A stretch of 64,000 nucleotides of DNA from Laetiporus sulphureus 93-53. Taxonomy: Eukaryota; Basidiomycota; Agaricomycetes; Polyporales; Laetiporaceae. Shown piece after piece: positions 47,313 through 59,201 of the stretch. Numbering within the stretch: the first letter of the stretch is position 1; every line of letters starts with the position of its first letter. A program made the position numbers and the translations under genes. The notes under the pieces were generated by a model. The model did not search any database, was not told where the DNA came from, and saw only the letters and a program-made list of their open reading frames with translations. The stretch spans positions 335,451-399,450 of the forward strand of contig NW_024468541.1 of the NCBI RefSeq assembly GCF_001632365.1, read 5' to 3'.

Positions 47313-48513
47313 ATGGCTGACCTGGCCGATATGCCGCCTCTCGTGGACCGACCTGCGTCAGATACTGCTTCGCGAGAACCGTCATCGCCTCCTCCTCATG
47401 CTGTTCATCCTCAATACGTCGATGCCCCGTTCGTATACGCACCTGGGGCGCAAATGCCGCCAATGTCGCCCTGGGGCAATCAACGCGCAGATAACGGTGT
47501 GACGTGGAGCCCATACCCTCCTTCACAGTCGATGTCCCCTTCGCAATGGCTGCCTCATCCTTCCTCACAATGGGCCTCAATGCCTCCCTATTTCGCGGCA
47601 CCAGGAGCACAGCCTGCGCCCGTGAATCCGACAATGTCCAGAGGGGCCGATTGGTGGCAACGAGATGCAATGTCGGACGATACCCCAGATCGCCAACAAT
47701 CCGACTACTTTGGAAAGCCAGAGGAGAGCGGTTGGCATTCCTCGCGGTCGTCTTCGCGTCCTCTTAGCCCACTTTCAAATTCGACGCCCAGCCCGCTCTC
47801 CTCCAATTCTGGCGTGTCGCGCTCTCGTTCCATGCGCTCCTTTGGCGGAGAGAGCGCGAAAAGGCCACCGCGCGACTGGAGGGTTGACTTCAGCATGTCT
47901 AAATCGCTGAGCTTGGGAGCTTCTCTGGGCTCTCTCGTGGGAAGAGCCCGGTCTGTTACTATGCCTGGTGGCAGTACGCATCCCAATTTGGCGCTCATGA
48001 TGTTGGGAAGCTGACACGTCATTAGATGCGCCAAAAATGCCCAAGCTACATCCGTACCTGCGGCATTTGAGCTCAACGCCGCCAATGCACCTCGATCTGC
48101 GGTTGAGCCCGTCAACGCTGCGATTCCGCACGCTTGACCGACGCGTAAACGAATGGGATTTGACGCGTTTTGCATGCGAGCCACCGGTCCCGATAGTGCG
48201 GTTGTACAATCCGCACTACCCATGGTATATCGATGTGAACAGCAGCAACCCGGCCGGAGTGACGCTGCACGAGTTGTTCGGCGCGATCTACCAGTCGATG
48301 ATGACACCCATAACGCACGCCGATTACTGGAACAGCGAGATGGATGAGGCCCTGCGGGAGCGGATTGCCTATGCTTGGGTGGAGCGATGTGCGGACGATG
48401 AAGAACGCAAGAAAGGCGTCCTGCGAGTGGACTTCCTGATGGACCGTGTGATCATGGAAGGCCTAGTGAAGGGGAAGGACGGTATGTGGGAGATGAAGAT
48501 CAAGAAACTGTAA
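47313..48513 (+). CDS. DUF6699-type protein with long disordered N-terminus
   Basis: Two exons. Exon 1 starts MADLADMPPLVDRPASDTAS. It encodes about 215 residues of Pro/Ser-rich, probably disordered sequence with a Ser-rich section (SRSSSRPLSPLSNSTPSPLS) and SLGASLGSLVGRARSVTMP. An intron of about 55 bases (near 47963-48018, GTGGCA..TTAG, branch ctgac) joins to DAPKMPKLHPYLRHL. Exon 2 carries a compact domain: DLRLSPSTLRFRT, EPPVPIVRLYNPHYPWYIDV, NPAGVTLHELFGAIYQSMM, and DYWNSEMDEALRERIAYAWV. It ends LVKGKDGMWEMKIKKL. This matches the DUF6699 family, expanded in Agaricomycetes and of unknown function. The start is the first ATG of the continuous frame after a stop-free but unlikely upstream extension. 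Confidence 0.8.
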
Positions 48514-51500
48514 ATTCTGCTCTCTGTGCTTTCGGCCTTGCTTTGTGTTGTGCTCATTGCGAAACGTCATACTCACATTCATCTGTACCATACGAGCTAC
48601 ATCACAGTCATCTTCTGCTATCAGCGCTTATCATTCATCGCATCGGAAATTTACGCATTTTTACCCAAGCGCACATGGAAAGCATTTGGTTATCTGGATT
48701 AGTCTTGTGTTGTGTCTCTGTAGGCTTGCTTGAACTGTATGGACCTTGGCTGTGACAATTTACTGGGAAACTGTCTAATGTTCATTCTTCGAGGATCCGT
48801 TTGATTTTGCCAGTGGATTCTTTGTCATAAAGACTGCTCCTAGCATCTCCCCGATAGTCATAGCAACATACGTGCCACTACCGTGGTATCATATCCCCTT
48901 GACCGTTCAGTCGAACGGAAAACGAATTAAAAATAGCCTTACTAGCGTCTATGTGGCCTTCACGTAGCGATGAATTTCGGATACGCTGTCCGGTCCGCCA
49001 AGGTGTCAGGTGCCCGGTATCGGTGCCGGTTGCTGGAGAAATCTGAACCCTATGAACCACACAACTAGGAACGCGCATTGGCCACAAAGAGTGGTCAGAC
49101 TCTAGTGACAAATGCTGTGGCATGCATGGTCGTTGATGTAGTTGTCGAGCTTTGCGAGAGGAACAGAAAGAATTGCAGCAATGGGAATGAAGACATAAAA
49201 GACGCGCGGTCAGAGTGTGGGGTCTGCTTTCGTGGTCCACATTGCCAGCCTGAAGGGGAATGATCCATAATAATCCTCACAAAACCTTCCTTGATCAGGT
49301 AGCTGCCTTTGTCACCTATCGAGAGGCTGGTAGATTAGCCTTGAATGCGTCTGATGGGTTCCATGTCGTCGCCGGTCGTAGAGTACGCGTATTTGCCGCG
49401 TAATGAGGATACAAGCGAGTTTCACAGACATTGGCCATCAGAGTGAATGAACAATTCCATGGACGTAGTCTCGGTAAGCGTTGAGATCCTTTCATCCCCA
49501 TATATCAGCGGCTAAATATATGCAGGCTCACGGCTTACCGGTCAAGCAACCGTTCTTCTCCCGTGGCCTGGGTACGCGAGCGACTACCGAGACAGTCTTC
49601 TGGAAATCATAATGGGGATTGGCGCTAAGAAGGGGGTTGCAGATCGTGTCCGACGTGTACATGATCTTCTGATAGGAGCTACAAAAACTGGAATCTCGGC
49701 ATGCGCAAACCATATCAGAGTTCCGGAACCAGTGTTGACGATACAGAAGGATGCATGCACGGCTCTAGTGGAAGTAGTGATGCAATGTATTCTTCTTGGG
49801 TCGATCATCTATGCTGCATGATGCGACGTTGAGCCAACCGCATGTATCTCCCCGCAGTTTATCCTATTAATATTCTGGCGCGCACCCATTTGAGGTTCTA
49901 ACCCATGTGCTTAGCGCATGCAGGAGGCGAAATCATTGGCCTTCCAAGTGTAGAACTCCGTTAACGAGTCATCTTAAGCTTTTCAGGAAGCTATCCAAAA
50001 AATAAAATTGCGTACCTTGTGCTGCATGCGACTGCAGCATTGATTATATGCGCATTACGATGCTTGCGAACATGGCCTGGCGACCTAGTGTTGATGTTCA
50101 TGAACATAAAAAAGATAGAGAAATTCAGCAGGAGCTGAGATGGCCATTCGCAATTCGATTGATATATGCGCGGTCAGCTTGTGGTCAAATATCAACATAG
50201 CGGTGCGAAGTGCGCACCTCACGATGGCGCCTGCTTTCGGCTGACATTCATGCCGACCTTAGCACTTCTCTATTATGGTCAAAAATACGCTATCATATCA
50301 TCCAGGACCGTCGTTCTGGCGTGCAGAGAGGCGATGAAAAGGAGGAAAAGGTCAGTTGAAGGTGCGAGGCTTGCCACTCGAGCTTATATACCGTCGTCCT
50401 TGGTGGCTGAAAGAGTGTGACTACGTCATCAAGGGTGGCGCTCGTCATGGGAGATATGAAGGCTGACCAGCGCTGACCGGCGATCTGTTTGAAGGGGGTT
50501 GACAGTGCGCTTTGTGATCGACGCGATTGAGGATCGCCGCGGGAGGTCACGTGGCCGCGTTCGGATCCATGCATAGACGCCGATTGGATACCGGATTCGG
50601 TGGCAAATTTCCTCGCTATGCGTTCAACATAACGCATGACGACCACTCAACCGCTCGGTTTCAATGAACCCCGCCATCAAAGAGCCCAAATTCCTTAGTT
50701 GCAGTAAGTAATCTGAACCCTATGATTCCGCTAATCTATCCAGGCCGAGGAGGACAACACGTGAGAATAGTCACGAATGAAAAGCAGACACCCATACAAT
50801 TCACGCCATGTAACCCCAAGTTGAGCAGGCTGAGGGCCCCTTCAGTCAGTAAGTTCTGTTATTCCATCTGGAGGCCTACTAAGCAAAACACATTGCAAGT
50901 CAACCATTTTCAACTTCTTATATTTCAGTACTCAGTGATTATGGACAACTTAGACGCTTCTCAATATCACTTGTCTTTAAGTAAGGTCATTCATTCGTAA
51001 TGCCGACGCCACGACAACGTTGACCGTGAAGTTCGTGTCGACAGGGGCGCTCCGTTGAACGGTCGGATCAACGACGGGTAACTGAATGGCAACATGACAC
51101 ATCTGAGCTGTAGGTCTCACGTGAGATCCTTAGACATCTGCCGTTCAAGCAACTCGCCTGACCTGTAGGTGACTGTGTGCTGACAAACAATCGAGAGCAA
51201 CGTATTGCTCCGTAGCGGCCGGATTCCTACACTACTTTTACTGATGGACGCTCGCGGACCCAAGACCCGGGCGCTCTAGACCCCGCACGACATGCAGTCA
51301 AGTATCGCTCGACATGGGTAGATCATGTACATGCGGATTCCACCGCGCCTTCGCGGGCGGCCTGCGGTCGAGCGTTTTAGCTTCAGGTTCACGCGGTATG
51401 GACAGGCTGAGAACCCAAATACCTGAATGCGCGAATAGCTGATCATGAGCGTGCAACCTGACCTGAATATCATCTTCGCGAAGCGTGCAAGGTTTTAATG

Positions 51501-52659
51501 AATTGTTACGTATGCCACTCAGGGTCCTTGCAACGACTCGGCATCTTCAGCATGAGGAGACATGACGGCAGCATCAACGGCATTCGAAAACGAGTGATAT
51601 ATTACTGGACTCTAGGCGCACGGCTACGGTGTCCTGCTGGCTCTAGCTCTTTTGCGCCGGACATTATTGCTGTTATAAGGTACGCGACAGGCTTTGATGG
51701 CCTTGTCGTTAGGACGAGGGTCGTCTACCAGGGCATTGCGCCGCCGCAAGTGTCATCTCACTTCCGGCGAAGCACGCAACGCAACTCTGCGGGACTGCAG
51801 CCGGTATCTCAGCCTTTACCCGTCTTCCTAGTGACGCGGTACTCACGCTGACATTGTCAGCCCGCGTCGTGGGACTGGTCTATTTGAGTGCTGTGCCTAA
51901 TGAACAGGATGTGGGTGAAGTCTCCTTGGTTGGAATGCCAAGCATCGACACATGTAGTCCGAGCTGATGTTGGCAGCGGGCATCGTGAGACTGGTCTATT
52001 TGAGTATGATCGAGCTGTGCTTGATGAACAGGATGTGGTTGAAGTCTCTTTGAACAGATCATCGACACATTCAGTCCGACATCTTGCATCGTGGCTTCGT
52101 CCGCACTGAGAAGACCTGCATGTGAAGAAGAAGCCCGTCAAAATGAGTTCTCCCGTCCATTTTGAAATCGAAATACAACACATGGAGGCATAACGATGCC
52201 TCGCGTATCTAACAAGCTCATCATCATGACCTGACGAGTCTGCTTTCGTTCAATTTCGCCAAGCTGAGGATTATAAAGAAGCACGGAGCTCGCGTCTTCA
52301 AGACATTAGTGGCATACCACTGCGCCGACGTACTATTCTTGCCTGGGCCCTGCTTCTAGCTTGTGTGGTTAAACTGTACCACTGCACCATCTCGTCGGTA
52401 GACGAAGCAGTCATCAAGCGACTCAGAACTCTCCGCATCGCGCAGCCGGGGCCCGTTATACTCCAGTTGGAAAAAATCCTTCCGTAAAGCAGATATGCAG
52501 ATCAAGAACCCCCACACGGCCCTACAACACTATCGCGCGTAGAGTTGGAACAGCGGACAGCCCGCAAACTCCGCCGTCGCATAGCCGGCCATTCAATAGG
52601 TATTACAGGTATTCGCTACAACTATAGGAATGTACCAGTAAATTACAGACCCGCATTAT
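48514..52659. other. 4.1-kb gene-poor region
   Basis: No supportable gene. Short frames (48878-49240 -, 49612-49821 +, 50166-50420 +, 51498-51851 +) lack domains and splice logic. It contains one tandem duplication near 51867-52088. Confidence 0.4.
51867..52088 (+). repeat. Diverged tandem duplication, period ~116 bp
   Basis: tcgtgggactggtctatttgag at 51867 recurs as tcgtgagactggtctatttgag at 51983. Both are followed by gctgtgc-t-atgaacaggat, gtgg-tgaagtctc and atcgacaca..agtccga. A third start (catcgtggcttcgt) follows at about 52087. Confidence 0.8.
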
Positions 52660-53440
52660 TCAGTAAATGCCAGGAAGCAACCGGTATGGCACCCTCTGCG
52701 ACCACTGCACCCATTGCGCCCCGAATTCCTTCTTCAGCAGCTCATCCTCCAGCGGCGTCCTCAGTGTCATGCTGACAAAGCCATACACCATCGATACCAA
52801 GTAACCGTAGCCGAGGAGCTTTCCCCCGAGGGTATTGAAGAGACCGCACTCCATAAACCATGAGCCGCTGCTGCCGTGGCAGAGCGCGATACCGAGGAAT
52901 CCGAGCATGAGGCTCGTATATGCAGGGTGGCGGACGATGGAGTATGGCCCGCTGGTGATCAGCTGATGGTTGTCGCGTAGCGTGATTTCATACGTGAACA
53001 GGCGGCCGAGTGCGCGGAAGCACTGGATGCGGAAGTATCCACTGAAGATGGCCAACGTCCAACCGACCAGGAAGACAGGGCTGATCCCGATCTTGTCGAT
53101 CGACGAGTCGGGAGCGAAGATGAGGAGGTTTAGAACACGCCTCGCGAGAGGGTGCGAGGGATTCTCGCACGCAAGTATCACCGCTGTCTCGCATAACGCC
53201 ATGACCCAAATCAGGTTCTATGGCGCCTGTCAGCGGTTTGGAGTATTAGTCAACAGAGTGCCTGCTGCCCACCTTGTTAAGACCAGTGATTGACCGGATG
53301 ATTCTACCAAAGAATCTCTCCCCTAAGGAGACGTCCTTCCGGATTTCATCTTTCTTCGGAGGGGGCGTCGGTGGAGTCAAGGCGGTGTGTGCGCTGAATG
53401 CTGCACTGAGAATGAGGAACGCCTTGACGAGTAATGCCAT
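52660..53440 (-). CDS. Isoprenylcysteine carboxyl methyltransferase (ICMT/STE14-like)
   Basis: ER membrane enzyme that carboxyl-methylates prenylated cysteines, or a close relative. Exon 1 begins MALLVKAFLILSAAFSAHTA, a hydrophobic N-terminus, then a Pro-rich piece and RFFGRIIRSITGLNK. One intron (CTGAC..ATAG, about 53220-53274) joins to NLIWVMALCETAVILA. Membrane segments include IGISPVFLVGWTLAIFSGYF. The SAM-binding ICMT core is RDNHQLITSGPYSIVRHPAY with TSLMLGFLGIALCHGSSGSW. The C-terminal signature is TPLEDELLKKEFGAQWVQW then VPYRLLPGIY. About 240 residues, normal for fungal members. In basidiomycetes, farnesylated mating pheromones and small GTPases are likely substrates, but the paralogue identity is not certain. 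A TATAAAT on the minus strand lies about 70 bases upstream. Confidence 0.88.
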
Positions 53441-53511
53441 GTTGGTGGGAGGGAATAGAGAGCGCGGAACCTCAGATGATAGAGTGCCGCCGCCTCATCC
53501 ATTGGTTGAGC

Positions 53512-53518
53512 ATTTATA
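53512..53518 (-). promoter_or_regulatory. TATA box of the ICMT-like gene
   Basis: The minus strand reads AGTATAAATGCTC about 75 bases before the ATG at 53440. Confidence 0.5.
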
Positions 53519-54851
53519 CTGAGTGCTGGGTCGCGAGGCGCGTACCCTGAATGAGATCACTGAAACGGCCTATAGCGGAGAATACTTCCACTTCCATCAA
53601 TCTATGATGGAACACGGGAGATTCAGCTGCCGCGAAAACTATGCCGGGATTGGACTAGAACATATCCGTCTGTGCCTTCCAAGCCACCGCGGTATTGCTT
53701 GCTTCGGCGAGTTACGCCACTGGCCGAGGTATGACAGCCATGGCAAGTGCGAAAGGTCGGCACTTCAGATAGCATTTGGTGTTAGCGTGTACCACGAGCT
53801 GTCGCGACTGAGCGATAGAATTATGATCGTAGTCTGGTGCGAGTAGTTCGGACTACCGGACGAGGAAACCTGTGTGCACAGATAGATGGCAACTGCAGCA
53901 AACCGAGTTCTCGGCCCGGCCAGATTGTGTGTATCGGAAGAGCCCCTCGCACTCAGGTTATGCATGTGCTTCAATGACGGATGAAAGATATACTTGCAAT
54001 CTCACAGTTTGTCCGGAGGAAGCGAATAGTCCACTGGCGAATGAGAAGTGTAATGACAGTCAGCTGGTCGACTTCGCGAATAGGATCCGCACAGCTGTGC
54101 GAAAGCTTCGAGATGCACAGGAAGTCTCCACAGGAGTAAACATTGTTGAAGTTACGAGTAACACGGCCGGTTACAATGGCCGTCCTCCAAATGACCAAAG
54201 TGCATACACGAAACTTGGTACAGTTTAGATTCCCTCTCATCTCGGTCGGATGGCCTGAGGACCGAACAACAGTGAGGCGATGCGTGCGCTCATGATAGCA
54301 TGAGCAGTGAATCAGAGATGGTCGGAGCCTGGACACCAGCGTCAGCTTGGCCATAGACGAACATGGTCTATGCTTGATTCTAGCGGCCGCGGCAAATAAA
54401 ACCTGAAAGATGTGGGTTGATGGTCGCTTCGACCGCTCCGTACAGGATATTGGAACCATGCTCATTCGTAACTGACCCGCAAATCTTCCATGTTTCCTGA
54501 CACAAAAACTCCCAATGGCACCAAGCCTGATGAAGAGCGATGATGGCACGAGCGGTTCATGTCAGCCTTGTCGACGTGCACAGTGGGTTCGGTGAGTCAG
54601 GAATCGGAGCTGAAGAGGCCAAGTGGACGTTGTCGTCGTCGTCGGCAGCTCAATCCCCAGTATTCAATATTCAATTGAGTCACGTGCGTTATCCCACGCA
54701 ACACGTCGGTATGAGCCAAAGTCGCCAGCTGTCGCCCCAGAGTCAACAACTCCTGAAGCGACGCCTTACTTTACCTCTCTTCTGCTAGTTTCGTGCTGTC
54801 GGTCACTGAATCTGCTTCGTTCTCTTGCTTAGTTATCTTCAGATTCAGGAC
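53519..54851. other. Divergent intergenic region between ICMT-like gene and Lunapark
   Basis: No supportable gene. A minus frame at 53971-54549 (192 codons) is open and partly Ser/Arg-rich, but matches nothing I recognise. It may be chance, since the complementary strand is also partly open (53872-54228). Confidence 0.35.
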
Positions 54852-56430
54852 ATGGTCTCGTTCTTTGGCTGGTTCAAGAAGGTATGCTATATCCCTATGG
54901 CGTCACACCTTGGTGTTCACGGGGCGACAAGAGCAAACCGGAGGATTACGAACAAGTGCTAGCATCTCTCGCACTTGACATACAAAAGCGACAGACGCGC
55001 CTGTCGGAAATCCGCTTGCGCGAGCGTCGTTCCACCCTCTACTTCTCGTTGGTGGCCGTTGCCCTGTGGGCATCGTGGAGTGGGCTGTGGTATGCAGGCC
55101 TTCTCCCTAACGTGAGCGGCCACAACCGGAATAGTAGTTTTGAGCGGACGGCGAAGGGTGTGCCCGTATTCCTCGGGCCAATCTTGTGAGTCTATTACGC
55201 CACCCGTGCTTTTCGTGCCACTCACATGAAGGAATGTCACCATTAGAATACTGTTCACACGTCGCATCGTGCAGATATGGTATACTCGTATAGGCGACAA
55301 GGAAGGTACGTCCTTTGTCTATTGCATGCCTAGCCAAATGGAGATATAGGCAAATGCTACTTAGCAAGTGTCTCGTACCGATGATGTACGAGCTGCAGAT
55401 GTTTCGTCTGTCATCCAGCTGCCAGCCTTAGATAGCTTCACCTGCAGCTCTCCAGGGCAGACGGCCTGAGACCGAACGGCTTACTGAGACGCTTATCATG
55501 TGGCTCTCGAGGGCAGCACATAGACACTGTAGCATTTGTTTGATGCGTCTCTAACGTGATTCAACGCAGTCTAACTTTGCCGCCCTGATTAGAAAAGGCG
55601 CTGGTGACATTGCGGAAGCAGCAGCGGGACAAAATTGAAGAAATTAAGAACAAGACGAATTACTACTCTACACGCAATCTACTCGAGCGTTATGACGATG
55701 GATCGAGTATAGGAGGCGCCAGCTCCCCCATACGTCCTCGAATGCCCCAGCAGCGCATACCCCCCTCTCCTCAACGCGAGCCGCAGGTCAGGAAGCCTAA
55801 TCCTCCGGTATCGTCTCAGTTACAACAGCATCTATCACGTACGCAGGTTCAGTCTTATCATTCGAAATTCATGATTGACGTTGATCATCGTAGCACTTCC
55901 GCAGTATCCGCTGCCTCCACTGAGGAAGCAGTGGTTCGACAAGCTCGCAGATGCGATATTAGGTGACGATGATGGCTCTGTGAGCACGGCGGCGTCACGA
56001 TACGCCCTCATCTGTCAGAAATGCTTCGCACACAACGGTCTCGTGAAAGAGAGCCAGTGGGAAGATACTCGTGAGTCTTGCTTTAGATGCTCGCGCTGCT
56101 GTCCTTGACGGTGATGCACCTATGCTGCCACTTGGAACAGAATACGTCTGCCCTAAATGCGGCTACTTCAATTCTTCTCCTCGTTCCATACGTCAAGCCC
56201 GTTCATTATCCAAATCTCCCGATGCCCGAGTCCACGTGGCACTACCAGGGCAGCCTGATCAGCCACAACCGGTTGCCCCCGTCGCTGCTCAGCCAGCAGG
56301 GGCTAAAGATGGCTTAGCTTCGAGCACAGCTCTTGATTCGGGCAATAGTAGCCGCAAACGCAATCTTCCAAACATCGATACAGCAACACCAGACGAGGGT
56401 GAGAGTATCAGGATGGACGTTGACTCCTAA
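54852..56430 (+). CDS. LNP1: Lunapark homologue, ER three-way junction protein
   Basis: Lunapark stabilises three-way junctions of the tubular endoplasmic reticulum. Exon 1 is MVSFFGWFKK; a ~50-base intron joins to SKPEDYEQVLASLALDIQKR, the conserved N-terminal coiled coil. Two membrane segments follow: LYFSLVAVALWASWSGLWYA and VPVFLGPIL continuing across an intron to ILFTRRIVQIWYTR. A second coiled coil is VTLRKQQRDKIEEIKNKTNY with YSTRNLLERYD. A Pro/Gln-rich linker leads to QYPLPPLRKQWFDKLADAIL with GDDDG. The zinc ribbon is ALICQKCFAHNGLVKESQWE joined across an intron to DTQYVCPKCGYFN. This CxxC..CxxC with NGL..E signature is diagnostic. The C-terminus is variable and Ser/Pro-rich. Confidence 0.93.
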
Positions 56431-57598
56431 TGTATCATTGTACCCTCTAGTGTTCGTTGCTCTGAGCTGTCGCGATTTCTATAACTTAGTGTATCACACA
56501 TTATACTTGTTGATCGTCCCTTAGGCGTGGTTGAGTGAAGGAGTGGCCATCGATGGAGTGCCTGTTGTAAGGTTATGTTGCTTAAATTGCTGACGAAGAA
56601 GGGCGATTTGATTTTGATGTGAATTTGAAGGTCGGGACTCGGAGACGATGAACGATACGATCATGAACCGATGTGGCTTGGGCAGCCCGATCGGATCCTC
56701 AACGACTGTGGCACGCGCACTAACTTAGTCACAGGCCGCCATTGATACTAGTAACCGTTGCCGGCACTTGTGCAGGCTACAGGCTGCCACATTTCATAAG
56801 CTAGCGATTAAGTATATCTTTCATGTGGCCTCAAGAACGTGCTCAATGGTTTAACAGAAAAATCTTAGCCGCAAAATTGTCTTACAGCGAAGACGTGGCT
56901 TCTTCTGTACGGTGGGCTTCAAGTGGACATCATGGTGACATAAAGCATTCCGGCTTCTGCGAGATAACACAAACGAATCACCGGATGTAACGTATATTTG
57001 CTATAGCCAAGAGTTCCGTCTTCCGGGTTTCTTTGTGCCGGACTGACGACCAGACGACATTAATAACATCTCCGCCGATGCCGATGCAGAAGGTGCGTGG
57101 CTGTCGGTACTGAGTTGAGTTAACGTCCGCGTTGATCGAACAGCACGCTTGTAGGGCACAGCTATCTCGCCCGCCTGGGTCGCACGAACGTGCAACACGC
57201 GGAATTCCGAAGCAGTTGTACATTTTCATCATCAGCCGTACTTGCCGACGAAAGGCATTTCAAGAGCATACGGCCAAAATCACTCCAAACGACGGCGCAC
57301 AGGCTCGGACATTCGCTGGCGTATCTGGATAGACGGAGAGCCGTCGGTTATGTGAGCTTGAATGCCGGAGCCACTCGAGAAAGGGGGTCCCATCAGCACC
57401 GACGGCCCATTGTCTAAACACTCCCGATTCAGGTGGGTCCGATTGGAAATAAGATGAGAAATGTAAAAGATAGACCAGACCTCGATCATGCGGCCGCAAT
57501 ATCTAAAGGGAGGGTCCATGTCTCGTATCACGCAAAAAAAAACTCGAACGAGAAGTTCACGGAAATGTGCTGTCCAGATATCACGTCACCGCCTGACG
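56431..57598. other. Intergenic region downstream of Lunapark
   Basis: No supportable gene. Small overlapping frames at 56978-57531 on both strands appear to be chance. Confidence 0.4.
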
Positions 57599-58048
57599 TT
57601 AACCGAGCACGCGAATTAATATGCAGGACGATGAACCGGTTACCGGCAGCTCATCCACCGTCAATTCCCTCCGCAGTGACGCAGGGCTGTCCAACAAGGG
57701 ACAATGTTCGGTATGACTGACGAGTGCATAGAGAAAAAGAGCAGGGCAGGTAATGAAATAGCTCGCCACGTAACTTCCGGCAACATGAGTACCGACGAAT
57801 AGCCTTCCGAAGGTGAAGTGGAAGCAGAGTGACAACAAAATGAAGGCTCTAGCAACAGTGTTGCAGGTAGCCTCTTCTCGGTTAGCACGGCTACGTTCAT
57901 CCCGGAGGAGAAGCTGTTCTAATTTGCGAGAGAAGTACAGACTCGATAGAAGTTGACTTATCTCGTCTCGAGCGGTGATACGGACGTTTTGAGTGTCGCG
58001 ATCAATCGTCCACGGAGGCATTAAATCTTCGGCCCTTTGAATATTCAT
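57599..58048 (-). CDS. Possible small membrane protein, 149 residues, unassigned
   Basis: Uninterrupted minus frame starting MNIQRAEDLMPPWTIDRDTQ. An amphipathic N-terminal half (EISQLLSSLYFSRKLEQLLL) is followed by two hydrophobic stretches: AFILLSLCFHFTFGRLFVG and AGSYVASYFITCPALFLYAL. This is consistent with a small integral membrane protein. The end (ELTVDELPVTGSSSCILIRV) may run into an unspliced intron. No family was recognised; the gene may be spurious or longer. Confidence 0.35.
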   Translation of the reverse strand: MNIQRAEDLMPPWTIDRDTQNVRITARDEISQLLSSLYFSRKLEQLLLRDERSRANREEATCNTVARAFILLSLCFHFTFGRLFVGTHVAGSYVASYFITCPALFLYALVSHTEHCPLLDSPASLRRELTVDELPVTGSSSCILIRVLG

Positions 58049-59106
58049 AGCCGCTGCACGACGCTGCCGTGAATATAAGTCGTGTCAGATCCGTCGCAGT
58101 CCAGATGCATGCCCCTTGATATTGTGACCATTATCGAAGAGAAACTTCTGGGAAAGCGGTGTACATCATGTTCTAAACTTCTATCGTCATTCCGGAGTGC
58201 TCTAGACAACCCGCCGAACCGTGGCAGGGGTGATTGAGGGTTGCGAGGCAAGTTTGACTTCGCACCGATATGCTCCTAGGATGAGAGGAGAGATAGTCGG
58301 TCGAAATGGCTACGCAATTGAAGCATATCGGGAGCCCGTAGGTGGTCAGCGCCGCCATGTTCATTAGCGGACTCGGACAACAGGCACCCGTCGAATCCGG
58401 CTTCGGAGCAGGAGCGGATCAAATCTCCACGTGGCGCGAATCAACATTGCAAAAAGGAAATTTCGATCACTTTACCGGAAATTGCCATGGTCAATTTCGG
58501 TCGTTCGGTTTACTTCGCTTCAACCCTCATCGACAAGACACCGCCCTTCGTCCCTTCACCTTCCTTCTCTGGCCCATGGACGTGATGTTATGGAACCATT
58601 CTTTTCGGCTGTCACAGCTATGGAACACGATGAGCACGCGTACCCTGAAAAGGTGGCGGCAGGGCCACGAGGCGAAGGTGGAAACGCCAGGGTGAGTGCT
58701 TCTCAAGCTGATGCGATTGTAGCATCCTAAGGAGTGACCGTACCCTCCGCTAACTGCTGGTCCATAGACTCGACGGCGGTCATCGGATTATATTCTCAAG
58801 CGCTTCTGTCACGGGTCGCACCCGCTAGGTATTCAATAATTGAACAGGGTATGAGATAAGCGTCACAGGAATGACGAATGGAGGAGTGCTTCTCCTTCCC
58901 TTTATTGTGCCGGCAGGCCGTTTTGCATTACGGCAGGCTACCCACAAGGCAAAGCGTTCTGGCCAGGAGTTGGAGGTGGAAAACGTCGGACTCCGCTGTG
59001 AGATCGTCGGGTGAGTGTAGACCGATGACCGCCAATCAACTCAACAAACCCCTCGATTTTTGTCAGAGCCGCCTTTCTCACGCAGCAAGATGCATGGCGA
59101 GCCATG
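58049..59106. other. Upstream region of the A-T-R reductase gene
   Basis: A plus frame at 58431-58730 contains HGRDVMEPFFSAVTAMEHDE and is protein-like near its end, but has no domain or clear gene structure. Otherwise nothing is seen. Confidence 0.35.
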
Positions 59107-59116
59107 ACATATAAAT
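59107..59116 (+). promoter_or_regulatory. TATA box of the A-T-R reductase gene
   Basis: gacatataaatatcgc lies about 90 bases before the ATG at 59202, followed by a pyrimidine-rich leader (ctcccatcgcc, cctctcac). Confidence 0.55.
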
Positions 59117-59201
59117 ATCGCATCTGGCGGCGGCTTGTCGATCCTGCAGCCCCTCACTCTTCCCTGACCACCCCTCCATCGCCATTCTCATCCCTCTCAC
59201 A

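Noticed and set aside
53971..54549. 192-codon minus frame upstream of Lunapark
   Set aside because: Compositionally biased, with no domain. The opposite strand is partly open too.
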